64,000 nt of DNA from Teratosphaeria epicoccoides (GCA_021401465.1 JADDMT010000067.1:1-64000), one strand, 5' to 3'; shown: positions 33,962-45,504, numbered from the stretch's first letter. Program-made: numbers and translations. Notes: generated by a model from the letters alone, not told the origin.

Positions 33962-34879
33962 ATGTCTGTCTCATACGATGAACAGTATGCCGCTTTTTCT
34001 AATCTTAGGGCTTTTGCATTCCGGATCATGATCCATTCTCTGGGCCATCAATTTCAGAACGAGAACAGCGACAATCATCTCACTATCAATTGTCCGATTG
34101 GCAACAGCAGACTCGTGCGACTGGACATGAAGACCCGGGACACAACTTTTGCTGGCCGCTTGAATATTACTCTGCGCACAACTTCTTGCTATCTGACTCA
34201 GCTATCAAGTCCATCGATCTTCTGTCTCGAGGAGCTCCGTCCAATTTCGACCCATCAGCTCCTCCTCCGCGCTCGGGCGCGTTACACACTGTGGCTAATG
34301 TGGTAGATCGGCTGCTTGCAAGCAATCTACAACGCTTTCGCTTCGTGTATGTGGGCGGTGTTGCCGACGGCTGTCGGTATTAGGCGTAAGTCAAGGCGAC
34401 AGCGCTACAGAAATCTGACCTAATCTAGTTGACACAGATGGACTGCTATGTCGGTACTACAACGTCACGGTTTCCTCCAAGGAGGGAGCGCTTCGACGAC
34501 GGCCCCAGATCAGCTCTCAGGAACTCTATCGATGCAGAATATAAGTCCAAGTTTGTGGGCACTCATTCAGAACAAATGTGACGTGAGACGCCTACCACGG
34601 CCTTGGCCACCGGTGCCAGGATTATTCCTCGGGCCTCAAAGATTGAGTAAAGCCCAGGTTTTCGCGATGGTATAGCAGGGCAATAGCACAGCCGCTGTGC
34701 AGAGTCTGGCTACAGCCTTGAGACAAAGTCGAGACGGAGAAAACGGCAGCCTGCTACGAGATGCTGCAATCCAGAACAACTTTTCGGATGCCTTAATGGA
34801 AGCTTTGCAAGAGAACATTAATGAGCGAGATCAAGAGATCTTGGCGGATTTATTCCAATTGCCGCAAACGTGGGATTAG
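33962..34879 (+). pseudogene. Broken hypothetical gene
   Basis: Successive plus-strand segments look coding but in different frames: SYDEQYAAFSNLRAFAF from 33962; then, after a one-base loss near 34021, a frame with HNFCWPLEYYSAHNFLLSD and VANVVDRLLASNLQRFRFVY to 34383; then RRRPQISSQELYRC; then a C-terminal part with LRQSRDGENGSLLRDAAI and LQENINERDQEILADLFQLP to TAG 34877. An in-frame TAG at 34381-34383 is followed by GTAAGT, so an intron (34388 to about 34438) is possible. Another TAG lies at 34675. No family recognised; the repeated breaks mean it is not functional. Confidence 0.5.
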
Positions 34880-35080
34880 TTCAGAACTGCACTGTAAGCA
34901 CGATTCGGTCTTGTTACCAGCGCAATCGCTTCTGCACAGAGATTCTCGCTAACAACGGAACAAGAACGCGGGACAGTGATAGCGCTTGTCCTTGCCGCTA
35001 TCGTGGACATGTCAGGAGAACCGGACGAAGAATGACTTCACGACTCATGTAAGCTATAGAGATGCTGCGTTATGCTAGAT

Positions 35081-35513
35081 TTACCAAATATATCGCAGGC
35101 TGTTTGCTTGCACTACATGAAGGTTTGCAATGGTACCTTTAGACTCAGATATCCATGCTCGCGCGCGACGCCTCAGTCCTTCGTAGAAATTGTACTCATT
35201 CTTTCCCGCTGTTGTTGGGAAAAACTCCAGGCTGGCAACCTCGAAAATCGCCGGATAATAAGCTGCTGTTGACCAGTCCAGGATAGCGATTGAATTATCA
35301 TCGGTAAAAATTAGATTCCTGGGCGATATATCGAGATGACATAGCGCTATGGAGTCGGAAGAGAATTGCAGCGCATCTTGAAGCCTTTTTGGCTGTGATC
35401 CGAGTCGAAGGTGTCGATTTAGGCAATCTTCCAGATGGTTAAGAGGTAAGAACGGCGGGTCTTTACAACCGTCTCCCCATGGATATCCACGAGCAATTCC
35501 ACCGGATAGAGGT
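35081..35513 (-). pseudogene. APH/choline-kinase-like phosphotransferase fragment
   Basis: A minus-strand frame of about 140 codons with no internal ATG runs from 35513 to TAA at 35081-35083. It has the catalytic-loop signature CHLDISPRNLIF (His-x-Asp...Asn) and, 12 residues on, the metal-binding ILDWSTAAYYPAIFEVA. That is the C-terminal lobe of aminoglycoside-phosphotransferase-fold proteins, common in fungi as proteins of unknown substrate. GYPWGDGCKDPPFLPLNHL precedes it. The N-terminal lobe is not found: the frame meets TGA at 35514 and the DNA beyond belongs to the sirtuin relic on the other strand. Confidence 0.6.
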
Positions 35514-36363
35514 CAATCGCATGTTGATATGACATTGTCGCACTTGTAGGGCCTGGGCTGTCTGCGCCTTCGGGTGTTCCTACATTCATCGACCTCTCTC
35601 CAAGTGGCACGGGCATTCCTATCCTTGGATTTCTAGCATGAATACGATAAAGGAAGATCCGGCCCTCGTTTAGATGTTCTATGAAAGTCTTCGACAAACA
35701 GTGCTCCGAGCAAGATCTAACAAGGCACATATCGCACTTGCTAACCGTGCTCGAGCAAAGCCAAATTTTCTTGCAATATCGCAGAACATCGATAGTATGA
35801 CAAAACGAAGGGACTTTTCCTGTCTCTACTGACGATCAGCAGATCTTTCCCAGGCCGGAGGGCATCCTCCTCAGCAACTAGTTCAAATACATGGCTCCCT
35901 TACTAAAGTAGTCTGCTCAAGCCCTGGTTGTAGTTACACTAGAAGCAACGACACCCTTGCTCCCACGGCTCCGGCGCTGCAACTTGAGACATACGATATA
36001 GCTCGTCCAGCATTGGCGTTCCCGAGAATCGATCTGGATTGCCTGCCTCACTGTCCCAGGTGCAAGACCGCCAACTTACGACCAGGTGTAGTGTTCCTCG
36101 GCGAGATGTTAGCTGAAGGCACGTTGAGCCGTATAGAGCGATGGTTAGACGAAGTTTCGCGAGTTGACCTAATGCTCGTAATAGGGACTGCGGCGCATGT
36201 GTCCCCTAACTTCATTTATGAAGCCAGAGACAAGGGCGCCCGTGTCGCACATTTTGAAGTCAGGTACCGTGAAGATTTAGTTGCTAATGAGGATTGGATG
36301 ATTCTTGGTGATGTGGCAGAAACGCTGCCAACAGTTCCCGAGCATGCTCTGCTGTCAACGTAG
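35510..36363 (+). pseudogene. Sirtuin (SIR2 family, NAD-dependent deacylase), inactivated
   Basis: The parts read in order as a sirtuin: ALVGPGLSAPSGVPTF (NAD-binding GAGxS region, Gly changed to Pro), EDPALV-stop-MFYE where EDPALVWxFY is usual, KAHIALANRARAKPNF, ISQNID, then an intron (35795-35839, GTATGA to CAG, 45 bp), LSQAGGHPPQQLVQIHGSL (catalytic His), two zinc Cys pairs (CSSPGC, CPRC) and LMLVIGTAAHVSP, ending TAG 36361. Lesions: TGA at 35525-35527, a one-base frameshift near 35595 and TAG at 35671-35673. The last is a TGG-to-TAG change of RIP type. It abuts the APH relic. Confidence 0.75.
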
Positions 36364-37220
36364 GCAGAGCAAGTACGAGTGTAAACAGCATTAGCTAACA
36401 CGATTCGATGATGCTACATTGGTCATTGGCGTTAAGGGATGTCTGGGACGCATGCTAGATGACTTCGCCAACTTAAATGCAATATGTTGCTATCTCTTCT
36501 AGCATCTCCGCTATTCAATCGAATGAAGCAGCGCTACAGACTGCGTGAGTAGAAACCCGCAGATCGGGGAGTTTAAGATCAGATGGGTCGAGGTGGATGA
36601 GTCGGGTTTCAAGCCGCCGATAGTAGATATCACATCCAGGTGCTTTAGATTTTGAGGTGCAATTTTTATTTCTGATGGAGCCGGTGGATCTCCATGACAC
36701 GGTGCATCCCCGCTTCACTCCCAGAATACTGCCATGCTGACGACTCAAGCAGGCGAGATTTGCGTGACTGTGCTGCAATTCTACAACGCAACACTACGAC
36801 CAGGTAGCTCTCGCGACGCTGAAATGGACATTATTGCTTTACAGTTCCTTGGTCTTGACTTCTCAGCTGCCGTCTATTCAACGACCTCTGGTTCTTATCT
36901 CGCTACACAGAGTGGCCTATGTCAACCTATCCATCAGACGTTGGATCTGCCTGTGAAACGATCGACTATGGTCGATTGATGCAATACTGATCGAGTTCAG
37001 AGCTTTTAAGCAAGGATTATCTGTGGCTTTTAGTACATTTCAATTCTAAGCTGCCCTTTGAGGAACCGGGCATCAGCACCGGTTCTCTTACGTCTTAGAC
37101 TCTTGACACCTTTTTCACGGTGTGCTGTCATGTTAGCACAATTCCACATCGGCTCTTGAAGTCGTGTATCAGACAATGCTAAGACCAAGCCTCCATCTTG
37201 CTCGTTTGCTCTCCTCTTCT
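36364..37220. other. No gene seen
   Basis: Only short ORFs without family resemblance, such as 36734-36979 (81 residues). It separates the sirtuin relic from the 3' end of AIM19. Confidence 0.4.
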
Positions 37221-37761
37221 TCACTTGCCCTCCTCCCTCTCAGAAAAGGCATAGGTCCAGATGCCTGTCGCAAAATTCACCGCGCACAGCCCCAACGTTG
37301 CTCCCCTGACGAGCCCTCTTGTCCCAAACTTATTCCGCATGCTTTGGTGTCTTCTTCGCGCGATGACGAAGTACGCCGCCGACCATGCTGATGTGAGGCC
37401 GGCGGAGTCCTTCTTGTAGCCGTTGACATTGAGATAGGAGGAGAAGAGGAGGACAGGCGAGAAGAGTAATGGTAGTGGTTGTAGGGGTCGCAGGTGTTGG
37501 GCAGTGATTAGAGTTGCCGTGAGGGTCGCGGGAAGAGGGTTTTCTGGAGAGGAATTAGTTGATGTATGAGAATTGGTATTGGATGACGTACTCACGACCC
37601 CATGCGAAGGCATGCTGAGAGAGACCTTGCTTTGCTTTTTCTTCTGCCGATTCGACATCCTTGGATGATGGCATTGGCATTTTGGCGACGGCTTTCGCTT
37701 CGATCGCTTGCTCAGGTCTCAGAGGTCGTCTCGTTTGTTGATGCTCGCTCCTTTTCTTCAA
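37221..37761 (-). CDS. AIM19: AIM19-like mitochondrial protein
   Basis: Two exons (37761-37596 and 37543-37221) joined across a 52-bp intron (GTGAGT, CAACTAAT branch, CCAG) give 162 residues. After a charged N-terminus comes LPATLTATLITAQHLRPLQP, then LLFSPVLLFSSYLNVNGY, AWSAAYFVIARRR and RGLVRGATLGLCAVNFATG, a set of short hydrophobic segments. This order matches the fungal Aim19 family of small mitochondrial membrane proteins, named from yeast mitochondrial inheritance screens; the molecular role is unknown. It is transcribed divergently from the J-protein gene, with about 390 bp between start codons. Confidence 0.75.
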
Positions 37762-38155
37762 ATCAACGAGGATAGTCCAGTGCTATGGGGCCATGTACAC
37801 TTTTTTGATGATTAGATAGATCAATAGGGTGTAGGTGTAGGACGAAGATGAGACTTTCACATGCAAATGTACCTCCAGACTGAGGTGGTAAGCTACATTG
37901 AAATGACGTCCGGGGCGGAGCTTGTGAGACTTGAACGCCGAGATCTTTTGGCGATCTGGCAACGTCCGACTCCACATACGACTGGACATATGGTCGCCTA
38001 CAAGAGTACAGAGTCAGCCCACAACTGCAAGCCAGGCATCGAGCCGACGTCAACAACCCCTCTCCGCCACCAACTCACCGCTGCCCGTCTCCATCGAGGT
38101 CTGACCCCACCTCGTCCGCCGCGCCCTTGCGCGCATACATAGACGACAACGCAGC
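37762..38155. promoter_or_regulatory. Shared divergent promoter region (AIM19 / J protein)
   Basis: A 394-bp interval between two divergent start codons. It must hold both promoters. It contains TGACGT (near 37902) and pyrimidine-rich leaders, but no site is assigned with confidence. Confidence 0.4.
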
Positions 38156-39293
38156 ATGTCCGAGAAAAAAGCCAACGGCAACCCGCACAGCCACCACGAC
38201 GGATCTAGTACCCGCGCATTCACCGTCGAGCAGAAAGCCGCCGTCATACGCGTCCGCCAATGCAAACCTACCGCATTCTACGACATCCTTGGCCTCGAGA
38301 CCGTCCGCGCCAAATGCTCCGATTCTGACATCAAGAAAGCCTACCGGAAACTCTCTCTTCTCACGCATCCGGACAAGAATGGATACGAGGGTGCGGACGA
38401 GGCATTCAAGCTAGTGTCGCGTGCGTTTCAGGTGCTAAGCGACGCAGATAAGAAGGCAAAGTATGATCGTTTTGGAGGGGATCCAGATTCAAGATTTGGA
38501 GGCGGAGGTGGAGGCGGCGCAAGTACGAGCGGAGCGAGTCCGTTCAGTGGGTTTGCGAGTCAAAGAGGTGGAGGCAGACAAGGGCCGGTTTTTGAAGAGG
38601 AGATAAGTCCTGAGGAGTTGTTCAGGCAGTTTTTCGGGGGAGGTATGGGTGGACCGTTTGGAGGGCCGATGGGTAGGGACACCAGTATTGAGGGTTGAGG
38701 CAATGGAAATGAGAGCGCTAATGAATGATCGATTTACAGGAGGCGGCATGTTCGCCGGCCCAGGCTTCGCTTTCAACACTTTCGGCGGTGGTCCAGGAAT
38801 TCGCATTCATCAATTTGGCGGCGATCGCCCGCGGCGACGGCCGCATAATCACGATAACGCCCAAGCCGCATCACCTTTCGCTGCCCTTCAATCTCTCCTA
38901 CCACTCCTGCTGCTCGTCATCCTACCTCTCCTCTCCTCCATTTTCTCCGGCTCCTCAGGACCCAGTGGTCCAATTGTGCGCTTCGACAAGGCGCACCCAC
39001 CCCACACGCTACAGCACACATCGAACCGTCTCAATATACCTTATTGGGTCAACCCGGCTGAAGTAGACGGATACACAGCAAGGAAATGGCGGGATCTGGA
39101 CAAAGTCGCTGAAGCGAAGTATGTAAATCAACTATCGACGGAGTGCGAGTGGGAACGAGACAAACGGCAACGATTGGCGGACTCGGCGCAGGGTTTCTTT
39201 TGGACCGATCAGGAGGTTCTGGCGCAGGCGAGAAGTATGGAAATGCCGAGTTGTCAGCGGCTGAGGGACCTGGGCTATCGCGTTGGCTACTGA
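38156..39293 (+). CDS. ER membrane J-domain protein (HLJ1/DNAJB12 type)
   Basis: Two exons (38156-38672, 38740-39293) with a 67-bp intron (GTAGGG...ACAG) give 356 residues. The J domain is at residues about 39-103, with the HPD tripeptide at 71-73, then a Gly/Phe-rich linker, a Leu-rich membrane span at about 223-240 and a C-terminal DUF1977-like domain. This layout is that of tail-region-anchored ER Hsp40s such as yeast Hlj1, which present the J domain to cytosolic Hsp70 for ER-associated degradation. Near the C-terminus is WVNPAEVDGYTARKWRDLDK, typical of the family. Confidence 0.88.
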
Positions 39294-40261
39294 TGGCGAT
39301 CATTCGCGTGTTCTAGATGTGCACATGGCATTTGTTTGGTATCTTCCTGTGCAAGGCGCTGTGGTGTTTGTGTGAGACGACCATTATCGATTGATATGTC
39401 GATTTGACATCTTGTCAGATCTCAGTATACGAATTCGTTTCTCGTCGTGATCACAGTGTCCAAACGCTTTTTGATGTTTCGAGGAATGTCCATCCAGATC
39501 GCCATCTGCTCACAGATACCACCACCTATACCTATCTCTGTCCTCGCCAAAGATTGAAATCAAACCCGAACCTAATGCTGACAAGATTTATGACCTTAGC
39601 TAGCTTCGGGCAGCGCCGAGCAAGTCACAGCCACTGCCATTGCGTCTGCGTAAGGATCGCGACTTCGCTTGGGATTTCAAACTTCAGGCCTTCTGGAGAT
39701 ATCTCTCTGATAACATCAACGTTTCTGAGGCATCGTATTGCTGCTGTCTCTCCTAGCCGTGCTAATTTGCTGAAGCCCATCTGCTCAGTCTCGATCACAA
39801 GCCGTGGAGGCCTTCAAATTACGCGAGAACTGCGATGCCTTTGGAAGTCCTGGTCTCAGTCGCCGCGTCTGTTACGGCCATTACCCTTGCTGCCGCATAG
39901 GAGCGACGGACGAACAGGATCAACAAGTGAGTGTCTGCTCGATATCAAAGCGAGGCCGACGGGATCTGCTACAGGATCTCGACGCTGAATGCCGATGATG
40001 ATTACTGATCTTGCACCCCTAGGCACCCACCCGAACGAGGAAGGAAGCGCAACGAGATCCGCCGCCGGCTGCATCTGGGAGAGAAGTTGTATGAGCGACG
40101 CGATTACGTCGACGTCACTACGCCAGTGTGTCTTGACTCGGCGTGCTGCGCGCAGATTCTAGAGCCTTTGCCGCACGCAAGCCCGCCACCCATTCCCAAA
40201 AGCACTGGTACAGAGAATTCTGGCATCTTTATAAGTCCATCGGCCCTCGCAAATTTTCCAA
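39294..40261. other. No confident gene
   Basis: Several overlapping ORFs (for example 39404-39988 and 40143-40382) lack recognisable domains. A GTGAGT at about 39927 and a later CTAG acceptor could belong to a small gene or to an upstream exon, but nothing is supported. Confidence 0.35.
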
Positions 40262-41613
40262 ATGGCATCGAGATCCGATATACAGGCAGCTCTGGGCAGT
40301 TTGGAGCCAGTCACGGCCCAGGCAGCGGGTTTTCCGAGTGGTATGTGACGGGTGCGCAGCACCAACTGCTTCATCCTCCTAATTTCTGAATAGGTCTCGA
40401 CAGCAATACCCAGGTTCAGGAGCATCAGTCGCACTCACGGCCCTCCCAGAGCGGCCAGGGCCGTGGCGCCCAGCAGCGTCCAAACCCCCGTCGATTTCGC
40501 AAGGCTATCCGCCGTACAGGACCCGCGGCGCGATGGGTACAGACTGCGCCTCCCTACAAACGTTGGATTCGAAGCGTGGCGACCGACCAAGCAGAACAGC
40601 AAGCGATCCCTACTAGGTACACCAAATATGATGTTGCCGTGACCACTCCAACCTACGACTCCGAGACCTACGATGCGCATCTCACCCACCAAGACTGGAC
40701 TAAAGAAGAGACAGACTACTTGATGGATCTGTATCGTGATTGCTACGGGAAGTGGCCAGTGATTGCTGACGGTTACGCACGGATTCCTTCACGATCGATG
40801 GAAGACCTTAAAACGCGGTTGTACACGGTCCAGGCAACGTTGCTCGCGCTGCAGACTCCTATAACATCAATGACTGGACCCGAGTATGAGTTGTACAATA
40901 TGCTCAAGACGTTTGATCCTCTAAAGGAAGCATCACGAAAGAAGCTTGCCGAAGGCCATCTAAAACGGCCACGGACTGAGGTCGACGAAGAGACCGTACT
41001 GTTGGGCGAACTTCAACGTATCATGCTCAATCAGGCCAGCTTGGATGCAGATCGGGAAGATCTGCGGCGGCGGCTGGATCATCCGATTGCTAATAGCAAT
41101 GGAAACCAGTACTCCACATCCCAAGCCCTCACCACGCTATGGCAACAGCTTTTGGCTGCGGATAGACTTCGCAAGAATTCAAGGCTGCGACCAGCGATGA
41201 CACGCGACTCCATCTCTGGGCCTTCGGACGCCGTATCGAATCATCGACCATCACGCGATTCTCTCCCTTCGGCATCTGCCAGTGCGGCGGCACAGGGCGG
41301 CGTGGAGCTTTCCAAGACCGATAAGATCAAGTTTGGCGTGGTCGAGACAACCGAGAAGCTACCAAGTGGTATCTCGTTTGCCTCTGATAAGCTTTCAAAG
41401 CCCCGGATCGCCAAGTCGACCATCCAGACAGACAAGATTGCCGCGATACTAATGCACATTGGCGTGCCGGACCTCATACCATTACCGACACCTACTGTGG
41501 TGGAGAAATTCGACAGCATCATGTCCAAGGTACATATACTGCTGGACATGAGAAAGGTGAAGGAACGAGAGGAGCAGGAGCTGAAGACTAGAGAGGCGGA
41601 GCTGCAGTCTTAG
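40262..41613 (+). CDS. SWC4: SWC4 homologue (SWR1/NuA4 chromatin complex subunit), divergent
   Basis: Two exons (40262-40340, 40394-41613) with a 53-bp intron (GTATGT, CTAAT, ATAG) give 432 residues. The core is the SANT-like DMAP1 segment: HQDWTKEETDYLMDLYRDC, KWPVIADGY, RSMEDLKTRLY and FDPLKEASRKKLAEGHL, followed by a helix-rich VLLGELQRIM region. In yeast, Swc4 belongs to the H2A.Z-depositing SWR1 complex and the NuA4 acetyltransferase. The N-terminal third (RRFRKAIRRTGPAARWVQ) is poorly conserved against the usual sequence. The start was chosen because the short first exon restores the frame upstream and reads like the family's DVRD-type N-terminus. Confidence 0.8.
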
Positions 41614-43215
41614 GTCCATTTCTGTGCATGCATGACACCCGACAACCTATGGATGAATGAGTGGCGGAAAATTAATCGCGCATAAGCGACGTAAAGTTGT
41701 GTATGATAGTAGCAAGTGTATCATGCTTGATTTCGGGCTGTTACACGCGCATACCGGACAGGAATATGTCAATCCGACCGCAACAACGCCAATTCGTCAG
41801 CCTTATCACGCGGTCAACAACATCGGCAGTCAGAGGGCATCAAAGACCAGTGGCGTCAGCAATCAACTGCGTCCATAGCGATCCCGGCGCCCAGCATGGA
41901 AGAGAGTGCATGCTTTGGGAGCTCGGAGTGGAAGATAACAAGCAAGGCCCGTCGTCACCAATACTGTCCAATGGCTCATCAAAATTGGCCCCAGGAACGG
42001 CTACTAGTGCTACTCAATTTTCTGTCGTGAAGGGATTCTATCGATACCAACGACCAGACTCCGGTATCGACGCCTCACGACGGCCCGCTCAACTGGGCAA
42101 AAATGGCCAGCGCGTCCATTTAATTCTGACCACCGCCTGGTCCGGGGGTCTCCATGTAGTCCACACGTCTTGTTCGCGCGCTTCCTCGGCCTTCGATCAA
42201 GTGATTGTAAATCTTGAAGTGTCTGGGATTGCGTCTCAGGCAATTGGCAAGTTCCTACGTGCACGCTTACCCTTCCTTGACCTCATCTCTCCCTTCTAAC
42301 ACCTCACTAGCATTCACCAAAACTTCTGGTCGATCACTGCATATCAATCTCACATCGCAAGCTCACAACAACTCGCGGAAATCTCGTCATTTCACGAAGT
42401 CACACGCCTGGGAAGCACGCCAAGTCACTACCAGAAGCCCTCACGACGCCACGCGCCAAACGGAGAAGTCTTTGACTACCGAGGACGTCGTGGATGACAT
42501 GCTCAGGACACTGTGTGAGCCTTTGGCGTCCTTTAGTGCAAGGCCTTGCGGGACAGGAGAGTCCCGTAGTACGTACAAAGAGTCAGCTATAGCCAGTATT
42601 GCCATCCTTCCTGTGCATGAGGCTTATAGGTCTTGATGAACGAGTAGCTCAGTGAGTAGCGACTGGCGACCCAGACCAGCCCGCAGACGAGGACATAGAG
42701 CGCCGCGCCTGAGCAGATCTTCGCGACTACCACTTGAAGTGACCAGGTCCCTCAACACCGTCGAAAAGATGTCTCAGGGCTGACAATCGACGGCATCAAT
42801 CATGAACGGCATCAATAGTCGGCGGCATCGACAGTCACCTGCAATGATAGGCTACAGAATCAGATCCGTCATTGGCGTCGTTCATTCATGTACCGGCGTC
42901 AAGCAGTCAATGTCATCGACTGCGCGACCACGTTATCCGCAGCAGTCAAGTCCCTCGAAGTCGAATGGCTGATCGGATGTACTGCTTCCTAGCTACATGG
43001 CAGGCCCGTTAGGTTTCTGCGTCGCTGTGCATCAGTGCTGTGATGTGGCATTTAATTTTGGGGCTCACAGTGCGCATGACATTCTACGTAAAGCTCGAGA
43101 GATGGTCATCGCGCGCCGGTGACATGGTGTTCGCTTCACGTGAAGCGGACTCTTCAGAGCAAAATTGCTGACCACTCAGTCGATAGCTTCCTTCTTTGCA
43201 AACTTCTCCAAGCAA
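41614..43215. other. No confident gene
   Basis: Short ORFs on both strands without domain resemblance. Around 42785-42840 there are loose repeats of CGGCATCAA/CGGCATCGA. No RNA gene was recognised. Confidence 0.35.
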
Positions 43216-43686
43216 AACTCATATCACAATCGCAACCGCTGGAGCTGCCATGGACGCCTGCGCTGCCGCACTGACATCTTTGCATGAGTCGAGCAAGCAC
43301 TTACAAGATCCCTGGGCCACGAAGGGAAAGAAAGATGTGCTTACAGATCTGCAAGAAGCACAAGTGCAGTCACTCTGCCCAGGCTCTGTACGAATTGCCC
43401 GGTGTCTGGTAATAATCTCCAGGACGCGCTTCTGCGACGCCTCCTTCCGGTCCGCCATTTCTTGCGGCAATTCGAAGTCGCAAGTGCTCAGTATTGGCCA
43501 ACACATACTTCTGCTGCAGCCGGGAATGCTGCGAATACTACGTTAGGGCAGCGAAGACTCAGAGTAATCAAGACCTGAGCTTGATCCTTCGTGGATTCGA
43601 GAAGGTCCCATGTCAGCAGCTCCGCATCGAACACCCGGAAATCTTCCAGCACCTCCAGACACGCGCGCAGTCTGTGAAGAGTGAAG

Positions 43687-44472
43687 TTAATGCGCACAAT
43701 GGATGCGGCGAGGATCGGCGACACTGGGAGAATGGAGTAGAGTCAGAGCAAAAATGGGTGCCGAGGACGGACAGCGCTGGCGTGGAGAGCAAGATCGCTT
43801 CGCGAGGATACTGAAAAGCCACCAGCTGCAGAGCGCAGATGTCAAAGACCTGTGGTGATGGGAAGCCAAGAGTATGGAGACAGTTCCGAGACCAACAATT
43901 ACTTCGGCAGCCAGCACACCAGCCCCAGGGAGCGCCGTGACCAGTGAAGACACAGGATGCCCCTTGTGATTTTTCGAGGCTTCAGACCTGTGCCACATTG
44001 ATGTATGCGCATTCATATGATCAACATGTCGGGAAGCTTCGCCGGTCATCTGCCGCAACTTCCTATTGAATGCACTAGTCGAATGGGCCTTCTGGAATAA
44101 TGTCGCCTGAGCTTTGCAAGCCCAAGACCTGGAAGAACCACGGTCGGTCGCCGACAAGCTTCGGCTAGAATTGACCAAGAGGTCTGTAGCTTTCTGGACA
44201 TTCTGCTGGATCTCGGTGGATCTGTCACTTTGTACAAATGTCGATGATGGTGAGAGACGGTTGTCTTGGCTTTTCCAAGGACGCTCGGTGATCACGCGGT
44301 CTAAAGCACTGCAATGTGGAAGCATGGGGCTGGCGTGACGTCGGCCCAGCGGTAGAGTTCGAAGGCGAGGATCCTCAAGACGTGGGTCTGTCGTTGCGCT
44401 GCGAAATGAGCTCGGGTGGCGATTAGGATGGCCAGTAGGTGTTGTTAACTTGGCCGATGAGATCGACAACAA
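43687..44472 (-). CDS. Uncharacterised ORF, doubtful
   Basis: A 261-codon minus-strand frame with a middle part that looks protein-like (TEIQQNVQKATDLLVNSSRS; a hydrophobic stretch ALPGAGVLAAEVIVGLGTVS), but flanking parts are low-complexity. No family is recognised, and parts could be joined to 43219-43724 by introns that I cannot define. It could be spurious. Confidence 0.2.
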   Translation of the reverse strand: MLSISSAKLTTPTGHPNRHPSSFRSATTDPRLEDPRLRTLPLGRRHASPMLPHCSALDRVITERPWKSQDNRLSPSSTFVQSDRSTEIQQNVQKATDLLVNSSRSLSATDRGSSRSWACKAQATLFQKAHSTSAFNRKLRQMTGEASRHVDHMNAHTSMWHRSEASKNHKGHPVSSLVTALPGAGVLAAEVIVGLGTVSILLASHHHRSLTSALCSWWLFSILAKRSCSPRQRCPSSAPIFALTLLHSPSVADPRRIHCAH

Positions 44473-44482
44473 CCATCGACAA

Positions 44483-44524
44483 CCCTCAATTGCACGTTAC
44501 CATCCCTCAATTGCACGTTACCAT
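44483..44524. repeat. Tandem duplication, 2 x 21 bp
   Basis: CCCTCAATTGCACGTTACCAT occurs twice in direct succession. Confidence 0.85.
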
Positions 44525-44768
44525 CCGTCGAATACGTAGACGCCAGAATCTCAAACATTGGTCACGTCAACGTCACCCCTGTACCGCATCAGACAGTAAG
44601 GTCGGTGAAGCAAGGTGGCTTTAGCTCTGCTAGGTATCGATTTTCGGTACTGTAAGTAGAGTGTCTATCTGTATCAAAGAGCGTGGTGCGATCCAGCATT
44701 TTGTTTGCCGCATTGTAAATCGTCGGTGCCTTTCAGTAATGTTACAAATTCTGAGATCATCTGCAGTC

Positions 44769-45504
44769 CTAGGCTTTGGGGTTGCCGATCTTCCATCCAC
44801 GAGCTCGAAGCCATTTGACAATCTTGGGAGTGACGGCAGCAGTGAGTGGCACACGGAAGAAGATCAAGGACTTGTGCACACCGTAGGCCAGAATGAGTTG
44901 TGTCCATATGCCTGCCGAGGGTTAGGATCGCGCTTGCCTCGCCGTCAATCGTCAACTGGCACGTACTCGCATCATGATGCTCTGATTTGCTAGCCTGCAA
45001 ATCAGTGTCTTCGGAAGTCTCATCTGATGGGACCTTTGCCACCTGCTTCTGTCGCATGTCCAACCCGACAGCGCCTACGAGAGCCCAGAAGTTGTCTACC
45101 ACCCACGCTTCCGCTGCTGCGATTCGTTCCGTGCCAAGCCATCGTACAGCCACGAAGCAGAATGGAAAGTCCAAGGCCGATAATCCCAAGTACACGCCTA
45201 GCGCCGCCCAGCCATACTTCCGTGACAGGTCTTTCAGCCGGGCGCTGAGTCCTTGCGCCTTTTGTTGTGTCTTCTCTTTGAACTCCTCCGCCTTGGTACC
45301 ATTATATCGCCTCCCTCGAGCTCGCAATAGGCTGCCGCCCCGTTTGTGTCGTGGAATCTGCGCGGGCTGTGGCCGCGCTGCTGTCCTGCTAGCACATGTT
45401 CTGATGCTGAGAGTACTGGTTTTCTGAGCTGTTGCCGCTGGCCTCTGAAGGCTTGCGCAGAACGAACGCCGGAGTGTATCTGCTATGCGCGCTCCCTTCA
45501 GCAT
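44769..45504 (-). CDS. Mitochondrial DUF1279 (FAM210-like) protein
   Basis: Two exons (45504-44967, 44911-44769) joined across a 55-bp intron (GTACGT, CTAAC, GCAG) give 226 residues. The N-terminal 65 residues are Arg/Ser/Ala-rich with few acids, a likely mitochondrial presequence. DUF1279 follows (about 88-205): LKDLSRKYGWAALGVYLGLS, a membrane span, and after the intron HKSLIFFRVPLTAAVTPKIV with WLRARGWKIG at the end. Members include yeast Nat2 and animal FAM210 proteins of the mitochondrial membrane; the biochemical role is unsettled. The intron position falls inside the domain and the joined sequence SIWTQLILAYGVHKS is continuous. Confidence 0.85.

Noticed and set aside
35419..35730. 103-codon minus-strand ORF
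   Set aside because: It overlaps the sirtuin relic on the plus strand, whose family motifs are much stronger, and it is out of frame with the APH fragment.
43219..43814. Overlapping ORFs on both strands as possible genes
   Set aside because: Both strands give similar lengths with no domain resemblance, and no splice pattern resolves them.
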